Below are positions 25,767 through 35,032 of a DNA stretch of 64,000 nt, in pieces. Below the pieces are notes generated by a model. The model did not search any database. It worked only from the letters and a program-made list of their open reading frames with translations, and was not told the origin of the DNA. The stretch comes from Acidimicrobiales bacterium. Lineage in GTDB: Bacteria > Actinomycetota > Acidimicrobiia > Acidimicrobiales > AC-14. The stretch is taken from contig JAODBK010000004.1 in NCBI GenBank assembly GCA_025463925.1, positions 62,001-126,000 of the forward strand. Direction: 5' to 3'. Position 1 is the stretch's first letter; each line of letters starts with the position of its first letter. The position numbers and the translations under genes are program-made.

Positions 25767-27401
25767 ATGCGACTCAAGAGCTGGCGCAGCGCGATCGTCC
25801 TGTTGGCGATCATGGCGGTCACCGCATCGGCGTGCAGCAGCAGCAAGAAGTCGACCACGGCGGGCGGGTCGACCGGCGGTGGCAAGGTGGCCGACAGCTT
25901 CGTGCTCGGCACCACCGACTCCTTGCAGAACAGCTTCGACCCGGCCGAGGCGTACGACTACTTCGGGGCCGACGTCGTGTGGAACGTGGCCGAGACGCTG
26001 GTCACCTACGCGCCGAACGCGACCACCGCGTCGCCCCTCCTCGCCAAGGACCTGCCGACGGTCTCGGCGGACGGCCTGACGTACACGTTCACGCTGCGCG
26101 ACGGCGTGAAGTTCACGGACGGCACCACCATGGATTCGGCGGCGGTGAAGTTCTCGCTGCTGCGCGCCGAGGCGTTCGGCAACAAGGACTCGGAATCGGC
26201 CGGCTTCCTCCTGTCGGGGATCAAGACCATCGACACGCCGTCGGCGAGCACCGTGGTGATCCACCTCGACAAGCCCAACAAGGCGTTCCTCTCGCGGCTG
26301 GCGTACACGGTCGCCGCCATCGTGAGCCCGGCGGCCTACAAGGACAACGTGCTCTCCGGTTCCGAGACCGGCGATGCGGTCCTCGCCAAGTACAAGAAGG
26401 ACACGATCGTCGGCACCGGCCCCTACAAGATCGTCTCGTACAAGGAGAAGGAGTCGATCACCCTCCAGGCCAACGACACGTACTGGGGTACGCAGCCGAA
26501 GACGAAGAACATCCTCGTGAAGCTCTACGACAAGTCGTCGGCGCTCAAGCTCGCCCTCCAGAACAAGGAGGCCGACATCGCGTTCCGGAGCCTGCAGCCG
26601 GACGAGAACGCGTCGTTCAAGAACGCCGCCGGTTTCAAGCTCGTCGAAGGTGAAGGCCCCGGCATCCGGTACCTCACGTTCAACGTCACCAAGGCGCCGT
26701 TCGACAACATCAACCTCCGCAAGGCCGTCGCGGCGGCGCTCGACCGCAAGCCGGTGCTCGACGAGGTGTTGAAGGGCACCGGCAAGTCGTTGGGCTCGAT
26801 GATCCCGCCGTCGTTCAAGACCAGCGACGCCAAGTGGACCGAGCTCTACGGTGACGGCACCGACAAGGCCAAGCTCGACCAGTACCTGACGGCCGCCGGC
26901 GTCCCGGCCGGCCAGAAGGTCAACATCGACTTCTGGTTCAGCCCGACGCATTACGGCGACACCGAAGCCGCCGTGGCGCAGGTCATCGCCCGCACCCTCG
27001 AGGCGACCGGCCGCTTCAGCGTGAAGATCAGCAGCGTCGAGTGGGCCGAGTACGGCTTGAAGCGCAAGGCCGGTGAGATGCCCGCCTTCCTCATGGGCTG
27101 GTACCCGGACTACCTCGACGAGGACGACTACCTCGAGCCCTTCGCCGACAAGGCGATCTTCGACCCGGCCAAGTGGGACGACCCGAAGATGCTCGACCTC
27201 GTCCACCGGCAGCAGGCCGCGACCGATGACGCCCAGCGGGCCACGATCATCAAGCAGGCCCAGGACTACATGGCCGAGCAGGTTCCGTACGTGCCCATCT
27301 GGTCGATCCAGCAGTTCGCCGCGACCACCGACAAGATCTCGGGTGTCGTGCTCGACCCGATCCAGCTGCTCCGCTACTGGACGATCGAGAAGCAGGCCTG
27401 A
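25767..27401 (+). CDS. ABC transporter substrate-binding lipoprotein (SBP_bac_5, peptide type)
   Basis: A 544-aa extracytoplasmic binding protein. The lipoprotein signal ends at lipobox TASAC with Cys23, followed by a Ser/Lys/Thr-rich linker. The mature part carries family-5 features such as VWNVAETLVTYAP, YTFTLRDGVKFTDGT and GTGPYKIVSYK. It captures peptides, nickel or similar small solutes for the permease genes downstream. Its ribosome-binding site lies within a 9-bp hairpin. Substrate not determinable. Confidence 0.92.
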   Translation: MRLKSWRSAIVLLAIMAVTASACSSSKKSTTAGGSTGGGKVADSFVLGTTDSLQNSFDPAEAYDYFGADVVWNVAETLVTYAPNATTASPLLAKDLPTVSADGLTYTFTLRDGVKFTDGTTMDSAAVKFSLLRAEAFGNKDSESAGFLLSGIKTIDTPSASTVVIHLDKPNKAFLSRLAYTVAAIVSPAAYKDNVLSGSETGDAVLAKYKKDTIVGTGPYKIVSYKEKESITLQANDTYWGTQPKTKNILVKLYDKSSALKLALQNKEADIAFRSLQPDENASFKNAAGFKLVEGEGPGIRYLTFNVTKAPFDNINLRKAVAAALDRKPVLDEVLKGTGKSLGSMIPPSFKTSDAKWTELYGDGTDKAKLDQYLTAAGVPAGQKVNIDFWFSPTHYGDTEAAVAQVIARTLEATGRFSVKISSVEWAEYGLKRKAGEMPAFLMGWYPDYLDEDDYLEPFADKAIFDPAKWDDPKMLDLVHRQQAATDDAQRATIIKQAQDYMAEQVPYVPIWSIQQFAATTDKISGVVLDPIQLLRYWTIEKQA

Positions 27402-27443
27402 CGCCGGTCATCCGTCCGAGCGCCCGGCCCGGAGCCACCTGAG

Positions 27444-28472
27444 GTGGCCCGGGCCGGGGGCGGCTCGCTGCGCACGTACGTCCTGGTGCGGCTGGTGCTG
27501 GCCGTCCCGATCCTCTTCATCCTGCTGACGACGACGTTCCTCCTGCTGCGCGTCGCTCCTGGCGACCCCATCACCGCGACGCTCGGTGACCGCGTGTCCG
27601 ACGTCCGGGCGGCCCAGATCCGGAAGGACCTCGGCCTCGACCGGCCGCTGTGGCGGCAGTACATCAGCTACCTCGGCAAGGTGGGCCAGGGGGACTTCGG
27701 CAACGCCATCACCACCAACCGCCCGATCGCCAAGACCATCGGCGACCGCTTCCCGGCCACCCTCGAGCTCACGCTGGCGTCGATGGTGGTCGCGGTCGGT
27801 GTCGGCGTGCTCCTCGGCGCGGCGTCGGCCCGGTTCCGCGACACGCCGCTCGACGTCGGTGGCCGATTACTCGGCATCGTGCTCTACGCGGCGCCGATCT
27901 TCTGGCTCGGGATCATGTTGCAGCTGGTCTTCTCCATCAAGCTGCACCTGCTGCCGACCGGCGGTCGCATCGCGCCGTTCTCCGAGCCGAGGACGATCAC
28001 GCACCTCTACGTCGTCGACTCGATCCTCACCGGCGACTGGGCCGCGCTCGGTTCGACGCTGCGGTACCTGACGCTGCCGGCGTTCACGCTCGGCATCGTC
28101 ATCGGTGGCATCTTCATCCGCCTCGTCCGCGTCAACATGCTGCAGACGCTGAAGTCCGACTACGTCGAAGCCGCCCGGGCGCGCGGCATCCCGGAACGCG
28201 CGGTGGTGTTCCGCCACGCCTTCAAGAACGCGCTGGTGCCGGTGGTGACGATCATCGGCCTGCAGTTCGCGCTGCTCCTCTCGGGCGCGGTGCTCACCGA
28301 GGCGACCTTCACGTGGCCGGGCCTCGGCTTGTCGCTGTACCAGTTCCTCCAAAACCGCGATTACACCGCGGTGCAGGGGCTGGTGACGTTCTACGCGCTG
28401 TTCGTCGTCGCCGTCAGCCTGCTCATCGACATCATCTCGGCCTGGGTCGATCCGAGGATCCGGTTCTCGTGA
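27444..28472 (+). CDS. Peptide-type ABC transporter permease (DppB/OppB family)
   Basis: A 342-aa membrane protein with six predicted helices. It has the N-terminal VRLVLAVPILFILLTTTFLLLRVAPGDP family start split over two segments and the EAA-loop EAARARGIPERAVVFRHAFKNAL that contacts the ATPases. The GTG start is 42 nt after the lipoprotein gene. Its stop overlaps the next GTG start (GTGA). Confidence 0.92.
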   Translation: MARAGGGSLRTYVLVRLVLAVPILFILLTTTFLLLRVAPGDPITATLGDRVSDVRAAQIRKDLGLDRPLWRQYISYLGKVGQGDFGNAITTNRPIAKTIGDRFPATLELTLASMVVAVGVGVLLGAASARFRDTPLDVGGRLLGIVLYAAPIFWLGIMLQLVFSIKLHLLPTGGRIAPFSEPRTITHLYVVDSILTGDWAALGSTLRYLTLPAFTLGIVIGGIFIRLVRVNMLQTLKSDYVEAARARGIPERAVVFRHAFKNALVPVVTIIGLQFALLLSGAVLTEATFTWPGLGLSLYQFLQNRDYTAVQGLVTFYALFVVAVSLLIDIISAWVDPRIRFS

Positions 28473-30607
28473 CCGCGACGCGGAGCTCGGCCCGCCGCGT
28501 GCGGTACCGCAACCTGTGGCGGTCGACCCATCCCACGGCCCGCCGCCTCATCGTGATCGGCTCGGTCATCACGGCGGTGTTCCTCGTGGCCGCGATCGCG
28601 GCGTCGCTTGTCGCCCCGTACGGGCAGGCCGACTTCAAGGGCATCCCGCAGCTCCAGCCGCCGAGCTGGAGCCATCCCTTCGGGACCACCAACCTCCGGT
28701 ACGACGTCTTCTCGCGCGTCATCTACGGCACCCGGCTGGCTTTCGAGGTCGTCGCGCTCTCGACCGCGTTCGCCATGGGCATCGGTGTCCCGCTCGGCCT
28801 GCTCGCGGGGTACGCCGGCCGGTGGCTCGACCGCGTGCTGGTGCTGGTGATGGACGCGATGTACGCGTTCCCGAGCCTGCTCCTCGCCATCGTCGTGGCG
28901 TTCGCGCTGCGCCGCTACGTCGGGCAGGGAGTGCCAGCCGCCGCGCTGGCCATCTCGGTGATCTACGTGCCGCAGTACTTCCGCGTCGTGCGCAATCACA
29001 CGCTGGCGGTGCGGGAGGAGACCTTCGTCGAGGCGGCCCGGGCGATGGGCGCGACCCGTTCGACGATCATCCGCAAGTACGTGCTGTTCAACGTCGTCCA
29101 GTCGGTGCCGGTGATCTTCACCGTGAACGCCGCCGACGCCATCCTCACCCTCGCCGGCCTCGGGTTCCTCGGCTATGGCGTGCGGATCCCCGCGGCCGAG
29201 TGGGGCTACGACATCAGCCGGGCGATCAGCGACGCCGCCAACGGGTTCTGGTGGACGTCGCTGTTCCCGGGACTCGCCATCCTCTTCCTCGTCACCGGCC
29301 TCACACTGGTGGGCGAGGGCATCAACGACATCATCAACCCGCTGCTGCGCCGGCGCGGTGTCGCGCTGGGGACGGTCGTGCCGACCGCGGTCGGCATCCC
29401 GTCGGGCCAGGTCGAGACCAGCCCGGTCGTCGACATCCCGATCGACGCGACCGGGGAGGGCGGCACCCTCGATGCGGTGGCCGCGGTGCCGGTGACGGAG
29501 CTCGAGCCGGTGCGCCCGGCCCGGTCGCGTCGACCGCCCGAAGCCGACCGCCCGCCGGGCGAGCTGCCGTCGCTGGAGGTTCGCGACATCCGGGTGACGT
29601 ATGGCAGCGCCCGCGGGCCGGTGGTCGCGGTCGACGGCGTCGACCTCACCATCTGGCCGGGCGAGAGCGTGGGCCTGGTCGGCGAGAGCGGGTGCGGCAA
29701 GTCGACGCTCGGCCGCGCCATCGTCGGTGTGCTGCCGGAGGAGTCGTCGGTCGAGGGCCGGGTCGTGGTCGCGGGCGACGACCTGCGGGAGATGTCGGCG
29801 GCTGAGCTTCGCAGGGCGCGCGGCGAACGGGTCGCGCTCGTCTTCCAGGAGCCGATGACCCGGCTGGATCCTCTGCAACGCGTCGAGGACCATTTCGTCG
29901 AGACGATTCGCGCCCACCGGCCGGAGGTCAAGAAGCGGGAGGCCCGCCGGATGGCGCGCCACGCGCTCGCCGCGATGCGCATCCCGCCGACCCGGGCCCG
30001 CAACTATCCGCACGAGTTCTCGGGCGGCATGCGGCAGCGGATCATGATCGCGCTCGGCATCGTGCTCGACCCCGAGCTGGTGATCGCCGACGAGCCCACG
30101 ACGAGCCTCGACGTCATCGTCGAAGCGCAGATCCTCGACCTGCTCGACGACCTCCGGCGCCGGCTCGACATGGGCCTGCTGCTGATCACCCACAACCTCG
30201 GCATCGTCGCCGAGACCTGCGACCGAGTCGCGGTCATGTACGCCGGCAAGATCGTCGAGCTGGCGCCGGTCGACGTGCTCTTCGCGTCACCGAAGCATCC
30301 GTACGCGCAAGGTCTGCTGGCCAGCGTGATCAGCCTCGACACCGTCAAGCTGGCCTCGATCCCGGGCTCGCCGCCCGATCTCCTCCACCCGCCGGTCGGT
30401 TGCCGGTTCGCCGAGCGCTGCCCGTTCGCGATGGAGGTGTGCCATCGCGTCGAGCCGGTTCGGGCTCGGCTCGACGACGGCGGCGACGTGGCGTGCCACA
30501 TGTTCCCGGGCGCCGACCCGAGCCACCCGGGCCAGTCCTGGGTGCCGCAGGGCCGGCGGCGCGGCCTGGACGACGCGCCGGTGCCCGGCGAGCCGGTGGA
30601 CCAGTGA
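28469..30607 (+). CDS. Fused ABC permease (DppC) and ATPase (DppD)
   Basis: One 712-aa frame joins a DppC/OppC-type permease (residues 1 to about 300, with EAARAMGATRSTIIRKYVLFN as EAA loop) to a DppD-type ATPase (about 365-705). They are connected by a Pro/Val/Glu-rich linker of roughly 65 residues. Walker A is GESGCGKST (405-413), followed by the signature SGGMRQR, VIADEPTTSLD and the C-terminal oligopeptide-binding cysteine region CRFAERCPFAMEVC. Such fusions are known in actinobacteria. The GTG starts at both ends overlap neighbouring stops, so the operon is translationally coupled. Confidence 0.92.
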   Translation: MTATRSSARRVRYRNLWRSTHPTARRLIVIGSVITAVFLVAAIAASLVAPYGQADFKGIPQLQPPSWSHPFGTTNLRYDVFSRVIYGTRLAFEVVALSTAFAMGIGVPLGLLAGYAGRWLDRVLVLVMDAMYAFPSLLLAIVVAFALRRYVGQGVPAAALAISVIYVPQYFRVVRNHTLAVREETFVEAARAMGATRSTIIRKYVLFNVVQSVPVIFTVNAADAILTLAGLGFLGYGVRIPAAEWGYDISRAISDAANGFWWTSLFPGLAILFLVTGLTLVGEGINDIINPLLRRRGVALGTVVPTAVGIPSGQVETSPVVDIPIDATGEGGTLDAVAAVPVTELEPVRPARSRRPPEADRPPGELPSLEVRDIRVTYGSARGPVVAVDGVDLTIWPGESVGLVGESGCGKSTLGRAIVGVLPEESSVEGRVVVAGDDLREMSAAELRRARGERVALVFQEPMTRLDPLQRVEDHFVETIRAHRPEVKKREARRMARHALAAMRIPPTRARNYPHEFSGGMRQRIMIALGIVLDPELVIADEPTTSLDVIVEAQILDLLDDLRRRLDMGLLLITHNLGIVAETCDRVAVMYAGKIVELAPVDVLFASPKHPYAQGLLASVISLDTVKLASIPGSPPDLLHPPVGCRFAERCPFAMEVCHRVEPVRARLDDGGDVACHMFPGADPSHPGQSWVPQGRRRGLDDAPVPGEPVDQ

Positions 30608-31875
30608 GCGCGCCCGACGCGCCCATCGTGCGCATGCGCGGGTTGCGGACGTGGTTCCCGATCCGGAGCGGGTTCCTCGGCTCGCTGGTCGGCGCGGCGT
30701 CGGGTTGGATCCGCGCCGTCGACGGCGTCGACCTCGACGTCGAGCCGGGGGAGACCTTCGGCGTCGTCGGCGAGAGCGGCAGCGGCAAGACCACGCTCGG
30801 CCGCAGCATCCTGCGACTCGTCGAGCCCACCGACGGGGTCCTCGAGATCGACGGGCGTGACATCACCCATGTCGGCGAAGGAGAGCTGCGGCCCCTCCGC
30901 CGGCAGATGCAGCTCGTCTTCCAGGATCCCAACGCGGCGCTGAACCCGGCGATGACGATCGCCGACGCGGTCGCCCACCCGTTGAAGATCCACGGCATGT
31001 CGACGTCGCGCGCCGACGGCCGCCGGCAGGCCGCGGAGATGCTCGAGCGCGTCGGCATCTCGCCGGCATCCGCGTTCCTCGACCGGTACCCGGAGGATCT
31101 GTCGGGCGGTCAGAAGCAGCGCGTCGTGATCGCCCGTGCCTTGATCACGCGACCGCAGCTCGTCGTCGCCGACGAGCCGGTGGCGATGCTCGACATGAGC
31201 GTGCGGGCCAAGATCCTCGAGCTGATGCTCGACCTCCAGCGCGAGCTCGGGCTGACGTACGTGTTCATCACCCACGACTTGGCGACGGCGAGGTTCCTTT
31301 GCGACCGCATCGCCATCATGTACATGGGCAAGGTCGTCGAGATCGGGCCGTCGGCCGAGATCTTCGCCGAGCCCCGCCATCCGTACACCCGCGCGTTGCT
31401 GCAGGCGATCCCGCGGCCCGACCCGTCGCGTCGAGGCCGGGAGAAGAACCTGCCGAAGGGCGAGGTCCCCGACGCCGGCGCGCCACCGCGCGGCTGCCGG
31501 TTCCACCCGCGTTGCCCGTCGCACTTCGCGCCGTGCGGGTGGGAGGGCCGCGACCTGGTCGAGTACCTCGAGGAGCGATGGACCGATCCGGCGCGGTTCG
31601 AGGCGGAGTCCGCCATCGTCGGGCCGATCGACGCCGTCGTGACGTCGCCGACCGAGGCGGTGTTCCCGCGCGGCGGGGCCGCGTTGGCCGAGTGGCTCGA
31701 AGCGTTGCGGTCGGAGCCCGCCGACCCGCTGTTCGAGGCGGTGGAAGGCATCGACGTCCGGGGCCCGCGCGTCGTCGTCCGTTTCGGCGACGGGCCCGAA
31801 CCGGCGCTGCAGGACGTGGGCGGCTGCCGGGTCGCATGCCATCTCTACGGGCTCGCCGAAACCGGGGCCTCGTAG
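30604..31875 (+). CDS. Peptide-type ABC transporter ATPase (DppF/OppF family) with extended C-terminus
   Basis: A 423-aa ATPase. Walker A GESGSGKTT lies at 56-64, with signature SGGQKQRVVIARAL, Walker B VVADEPVAMLD and the HDLATARF switch. The cysteine-bearing oligo_HPY segment reads CRFHPRCPSHFAPC. Between this and the terminal CRVACHLY there are about 100 residues, some 70 more than usual, including EAVFPRGGAALAEWLEALR. It pairs with the ATPase half of the fused protein to energise import. Confidence 0.9.
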   Translation: MSAPDAPIVRMRGLRTWFPIRSGFLGSLVGAASGWIRAVDGVDLDVEPGETFGVVGESGSGKTTLGRSILRLVEPTDGVLEIDGRDITHVGEGELRPLRRQMQLVFQDPNAALNPAMTIADAVAHPLKIHGMSTSRADGRRQAAEMLERVGISPASAFLDRYPEDLSGGQKQRVVIARALITRPQLVVADEPVAMLDMSVRAKILELMLDLQRELGLTYVFITHDLATARFLCDRIAIMYMGKVVEIGPSAEIFAEPRHPYTRALLQAIPRPDPSRRGREKNLPKGEVPDAGAPPRGCRFHPRCPSHFAPCGWEGRDLVEYLEERWTDPARFEAESAIVGPIDAVVTSPTEAVFPRGGAALAEWLEALRSEPADPLFEAVEGIDVRGPRVVVRFGDGPEPALQDVGGCRVACHLYGLAETGAS

Positions 31876-31878
31876 TCT
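31873..31878 (+). promoter_or_regulatory. -10 box TAGTCT overlapping the ABC operon stop codon
   Basis: The TAG stop of the preceding ATPase gene forms the first half of TAGTCT, and the obgE ATG follows after 6 nt. This would give obgE its own leaderless transcript independent of the inserted ABC operon. Confidence 0.4.
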
Positions 31879-31884
31879 CATGGG

Positions 31885-33132
31885 ATGTCAGGGTTCGTCG
31901 ACGAGGCCGGCCTCCACGTGAAAGGGGGCGACGGCGGCGCTGGTTCCGTGTCCTTCCGGCGCGAGGCTCACGTCCCGCGCGGCGGTCCCGACGGTGGCGA
32001 CGGCGGCCGGGGCGGCGACGTGTGGTTGATCGCCGACCGCGACACCGCATCGCTGCTCGGCTTCAAGGATCACCCGCACCGGGCCGCGACCAGCGGCACC
32101 CACGGCGCCGGCAAAGGGCGTCACGGCGCCGGTGGACGCGACCTCCTGGTGCCGGTGCCCGAGGGGACGGTGGTGCGCAGCCAGGATGGCGAAGTGGTCG
32201 CCGACCTGGTGACCGCGGGGGATCGGTGGCTGGCGGCGCGCGGCGGTCGGGGTGGCAAGGGCAACACCCGGTTCCTCAACAACTTCCGGCGGGCGCCCTC
32301 GTTCGCCGAGCAGGGCGAGGTCGGCGAGGAGTTCTGGTTCAAGCTGGAGCTGAAGCTCATGGCCGACGTCGCGCTGGTCGGCTTTCCGAATGCCGGCAAG
32401 AGCACGCTGATCTCGACGATCTCGGCCGCCCGGCCCCGCGTCGCCGACTACCCGTTCACCACGCTGGAGCCGCACCTCGGCGTCGTGCGCGGCCGCGACG
32501 CCGAGTTCGTCGTGGCCGACGTCCCCGGGCTCATCGAGGGCGCCAGCGAGGGCCGCGGCCTCGGCCACCGGTTCCTCCGCCACGTCGAGCGGGCCCGGGC
32601 ACTGTGCCTCCTCCTGGACCTGGCGGCGCCTGGCGCCGGTGGCCCGGCGCCGGCCGAGCAGCTGCGGGTGCTGCTCGACGAGCTCGGGCGCTACCGGCCG
32701 GAGTTGCTCGAGCGGCCGCGCCTCGTCGTCGGCACGAAGGCCGACATCGCCGACCCGGAGGAGGCCGGCGTGACGCTCGACCAGGTGATCTCGGCGGTGA
32801 CCCACGACGGGATCGACGAGCTGCTCGGGCGGTTGACCGGCCTGGTCGCCGAAGCGCGGGCCGCGCTCCCTGCGCCCGAGACCTTCGTCGTGCACCGGCC
32901 CGAGGAGGAGGGCGTGCGCGTCGACCGGGCCGACGACGGCGCGTTCCGTGTGCACGGGCGGAAGGCCGAGCGGGCGGTCGCGGTCACCGACCTCACGAAC
33001 TCCCAGGCGCTGGCGTACGTGCACAAGCGCCTCAAGCGGCTCGGTGTCGACCGGGCACTCGCGCGCGCCGGCGCGCGTGAAGGCGACCTCGTGCACATCG
33101 GCGGGCTCACCTTCGAGTTCGAGCCCGACTGA
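31885..33132 (+). CDS. obgE: GTPase Obg (ribosome assembly)
   Basis: A 415-aa GTPase. It has the glycine-rich Obg fold (1-158, GGDGGAGSVSFRREAHVP), the G domain with G1 GFPNAGKST (166-174), FTTLEPHLGVV switch I, DVPGLIEGA and GTKAD, and a C-terminal OCT domain (about 330-415). It acts in late 50S maturation. The OCT domain is typical for actinobacteria and Gram-positives. proB begins 11 nt after. Confidence 0.95.
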   Translation: MSGFVDEAGLHVKGGDGGAGSVSFRREAHVPRGGPDGGDGGRGGDVWLIADRDTASLLGFKDHPHRAATSGTHGAGKGRHGAGGRDLLVPVPEGTVVRSQDGEVVADLVTAGDRWLAARGGRGGKGNTRFLNNFRRAPSFAEQGEVGEEFWFKLELKLMADVALVGFPNAGKSTLISTISAARPRVADYPFTTLEPHLGVVRGRDAEFVVADVPGLIEGASEGRGLGHRFLRHVERARALCLLLDLAAPGAGGPAPAEQLRVLLDELGRYRPELLERPRLVVGTKADIADPEEAGVTLDQVISAVTHDGIDELLGRLTGLVAEARAALPAPETFVVHRPEEEGVRVDRADDGAFRVHGRKAERAVAVTDLTNSQALAYVHKRLKRLGVDRALARAGAREGDLVHIGGLTFEFEPD

Positions 33133-33142
33133 TGACGGCGTC

Positions 33143-34234
33143 GTGATCGTCGTCGTCAAGATCGGCACGTCGTCGCTCACCGACCATCACGGCGCGGTGT
33201 CGCTCGAGGCCATCGACAAGCTGTGTGCCGAGGTGGCGGCGCTCCGCGGCCAAAGCCACCGCGTCATCATCGTGACGTCGGGCGCGATCGCCGCCGGCCT
33301 GCCGGCCCTCGGGCTGTCCGGCGCGAGGCCCATCGACCTGGCGACGCTGCAAGCGATCTCGGCGGTCGGCCAGAGCCGGCTCATGCGGGTGTACGACGAC
33401 GTGCTGGCCCGCCACGGTCTCGTCGGCGGGCAGGTGCTGCTGGCGCCCCTCGACTTCGTGCACCGCAGCCAGTACCTCCACGCGCGCCAGACGCTGCGCC
33501 GGCTGCTCGACCTCGGCGTCGTGCCGGTCGTCAACGAGAACGATGCCGTCGCCGACGACGAGATCCGGTTCGGGGACAACGACCGGCTCGCCGGCCTGGT
33601 CGCGCACCTCGTGTCGGCCGACGTCCTGGTGCTCCTCACCGACACCGCCGGGCTGCACACCGCCGACCCGCGTCTCGCCGCCGACGCGTCGCTCATCGAG
33701 GAGATCGTGGAGATCGACCACGAGCTCGAGCAGATTGCCGGTCCGGCCGGCACCGTCCGGGGGAGCGGCGGCATGGCGTCCAAGCTGGCCGCGGCCAAGA
33801 TGGCGGCGTGGTCGGGCGTGCGAGCCGTCATCGCCGCCGCCGAGCGGCCGGGTGTGCTCGCCGGCGCGGTCGCCGGCGAGCCCGGTGTCGGCACGGTCGT
33901 CCGGCCGCGTGACACCCGGCTGCCGGCCCGCAAGCTCTGGATCGCGTTCGCGGTCGGCGCCGCCGGCACCGTCGTGGTCGACGACGGCGCGCGGGCCGCG
34001 CTGGTCGAGCGCGGCCGGTCGCTGCTGCCGGCCGGGGTCGTCGAGGTGCGCGGCGACTTCGCCGCCGACGACGCGGTGGAGATCGCCGACCCGTCGGGCA
34101 AGGTGTTCGCCAAGGGCTTGGTGCGCTACGGCGCCCGAGGCCTGACGGAGGTCGCGGGCAGCCGGACCAGCGACCTGGCCGACGGCCTGCCGCACGAAGT
34201 CGTCCATCGTGACGACCTGGTCGTCCTGCCATGA
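33143..34234 (+). CDS. proB: Glutamate 5-kinase
   Basis: A 363-aa enzyme, first step of proline synthesis. The amino-acid kinase domain has VVKIGTSSLT, TSGAIAAG, VVNENDAVADDEIRFGDND and GTVRGSGGMASKLAAA. The C-terminal PUA domain covers about residues 275-363. The GTG start gives the standard N-terminus (IVVVKIGTSSL). The product is unstable gamma-glutamyl phosphate, handed to ProA encoded 1.6 kb downstream; two unrelated genes lie between. Confidence 0.94.
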   Translation: MIVVVKIGTSSLTDHHGAVSLEAIDKLCAEVAALRGQSHRVIIVTSGAIAAGLPALGLSGARPIDLATLQAISAVGQSRLMRVYDDVLARHGLVGGQVLLAPLDFVHRSQYLHARQTLRRLLDLGVVPVVNENDAVADDEIRFGDNDRLAGLVAHLVSADVLVLLTDTAGLHTADPRLAADASLIEEIVEIDHELEQIAGPAGTVRGSGGMASKLAAAKMAAWSGVRAVIAAAERPGVLAGAVAGEPGVGTVVRPRDTRLPARKLWIAFAVGAAGTVVVDDGARAALVERGRSLLPAGVVEVRGDFAADDAVEIADPSGKVFAKGLVRYGARGLTEVAGSRTSDLADGLPHEVVHRDDLVVLP

Positions 34235-34250
34235 GGGGCGCCGCCGCATC

Positions 34251-35027
34251 ATGAGCGACGGAGCCGCGACACCGATGCGTCGCTGGGCCCGGCCACTGGA
34301 CGACGAGCTCGAGCGGCTGGTCGTGATCTCGCCCCACTTCGACGACGCCGTGCTCGGCTGCGGGCTGCTGCTGGCGGTCCGACCGGGCGCCACGGTGATC
34401 ACCGTGCTCGGCGGCTTCCCGCCGGCCTACCCGGACCACGTCACCGAATGGGACGCGTACGGCGGCTTCCGCGACGGCGACGACGTCGTGGCGGCGCGCC
34501 GCGAGGAGGACTCGGCGGCGATGCGGGCCCTCGGCTGCCAGCACGTGTGGCTGCCGTTCAGCGACCACCAGTACGTCGGCACCGGCGCGTACCAGGCCGA
34601 GGAGATCGCCGGGCCGCTCGAGGCCGCGGTGCTGGCCGCCGACCCGACCGCGGTGTTCATGCCGTTCGGCCTGGCCAACCCCGATCACGTGCTCACCCAT
34701 CGCGCCGCCGCGCTGGTGCAGGCGCGTCATGTCGAGCTGCCGTGGTTCTGCTACGAGGACTACGGCTACAAGCACATCCCGGGGATGCTGGCGTGGCGGG
34801 TGTCGTCGCTCTTCCGGAAGGGCTCGTGGCCGACGCCCGCGGTGATCCCGGCCGACCACGGCGAGGCGAAGAAGCGGGCCGCGCTGGCGTGCTATCCGAC
34901 GCAGATGCCGGCGCTCGAGCACGACTGGGCCATCGGCGCGATCCTTGACGCGCCGGCACCCGAGCAGTACTGGCGACTCGACCCACCGCCCACCGGCTGG
35001 GAAGCCATCACCGATTCCGACCCCTGA
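34251..35027 (+). CDS. PIG-L/LmbE family deacetylase
   Basis: A 258-aa zinc-dependent N-acetyl-sugar deacetylase-like protein. The metal-binding SPHFDDAVLGCG is a variant of PHPDDxxLG, and the third ligand region is NPDHVLTHRAAAL. Relatives act on GlcNAc-inositol (mycothiol path), GlcNAc-PI or antibiotics; the substrate here is not predictable. ATG 34251 has GAGGGG upstream. It is inserted between proB and pspA. Confidence 0.82.
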   Translation: MSDGAATPMRRWARPLDDELERLVVISPHFDDAVLGCGLLLAVRPGATVITVLGGFPPAYPDHVTEWDAYGGFRDGDDVVAARREEDSAAMRALGCQHVWLPFSDHQYVGTGAYQAEEIAGPLEAAVLAADPTAVFMPFGLANPDHVLTHRAAALVQARHVELPWFCYEDYGYKHIPGMLAWRVSSLFRKGSWPTPAVIPADHGEAKKRAALACYPTQMPALEHDWAIGAILDAPAPEQYWRLDPPPTGWEAITDSDP

Positions 35028-35032
35028 CCCAC

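Noticed and set aside
27650-28468. Upstream extension of the fused permease-ATPase frame (985 codons in all)
   Set aside because: This part is the out-of-frame shadow of the preceding permease gene; the GTG at 28469 gives a proper family start.
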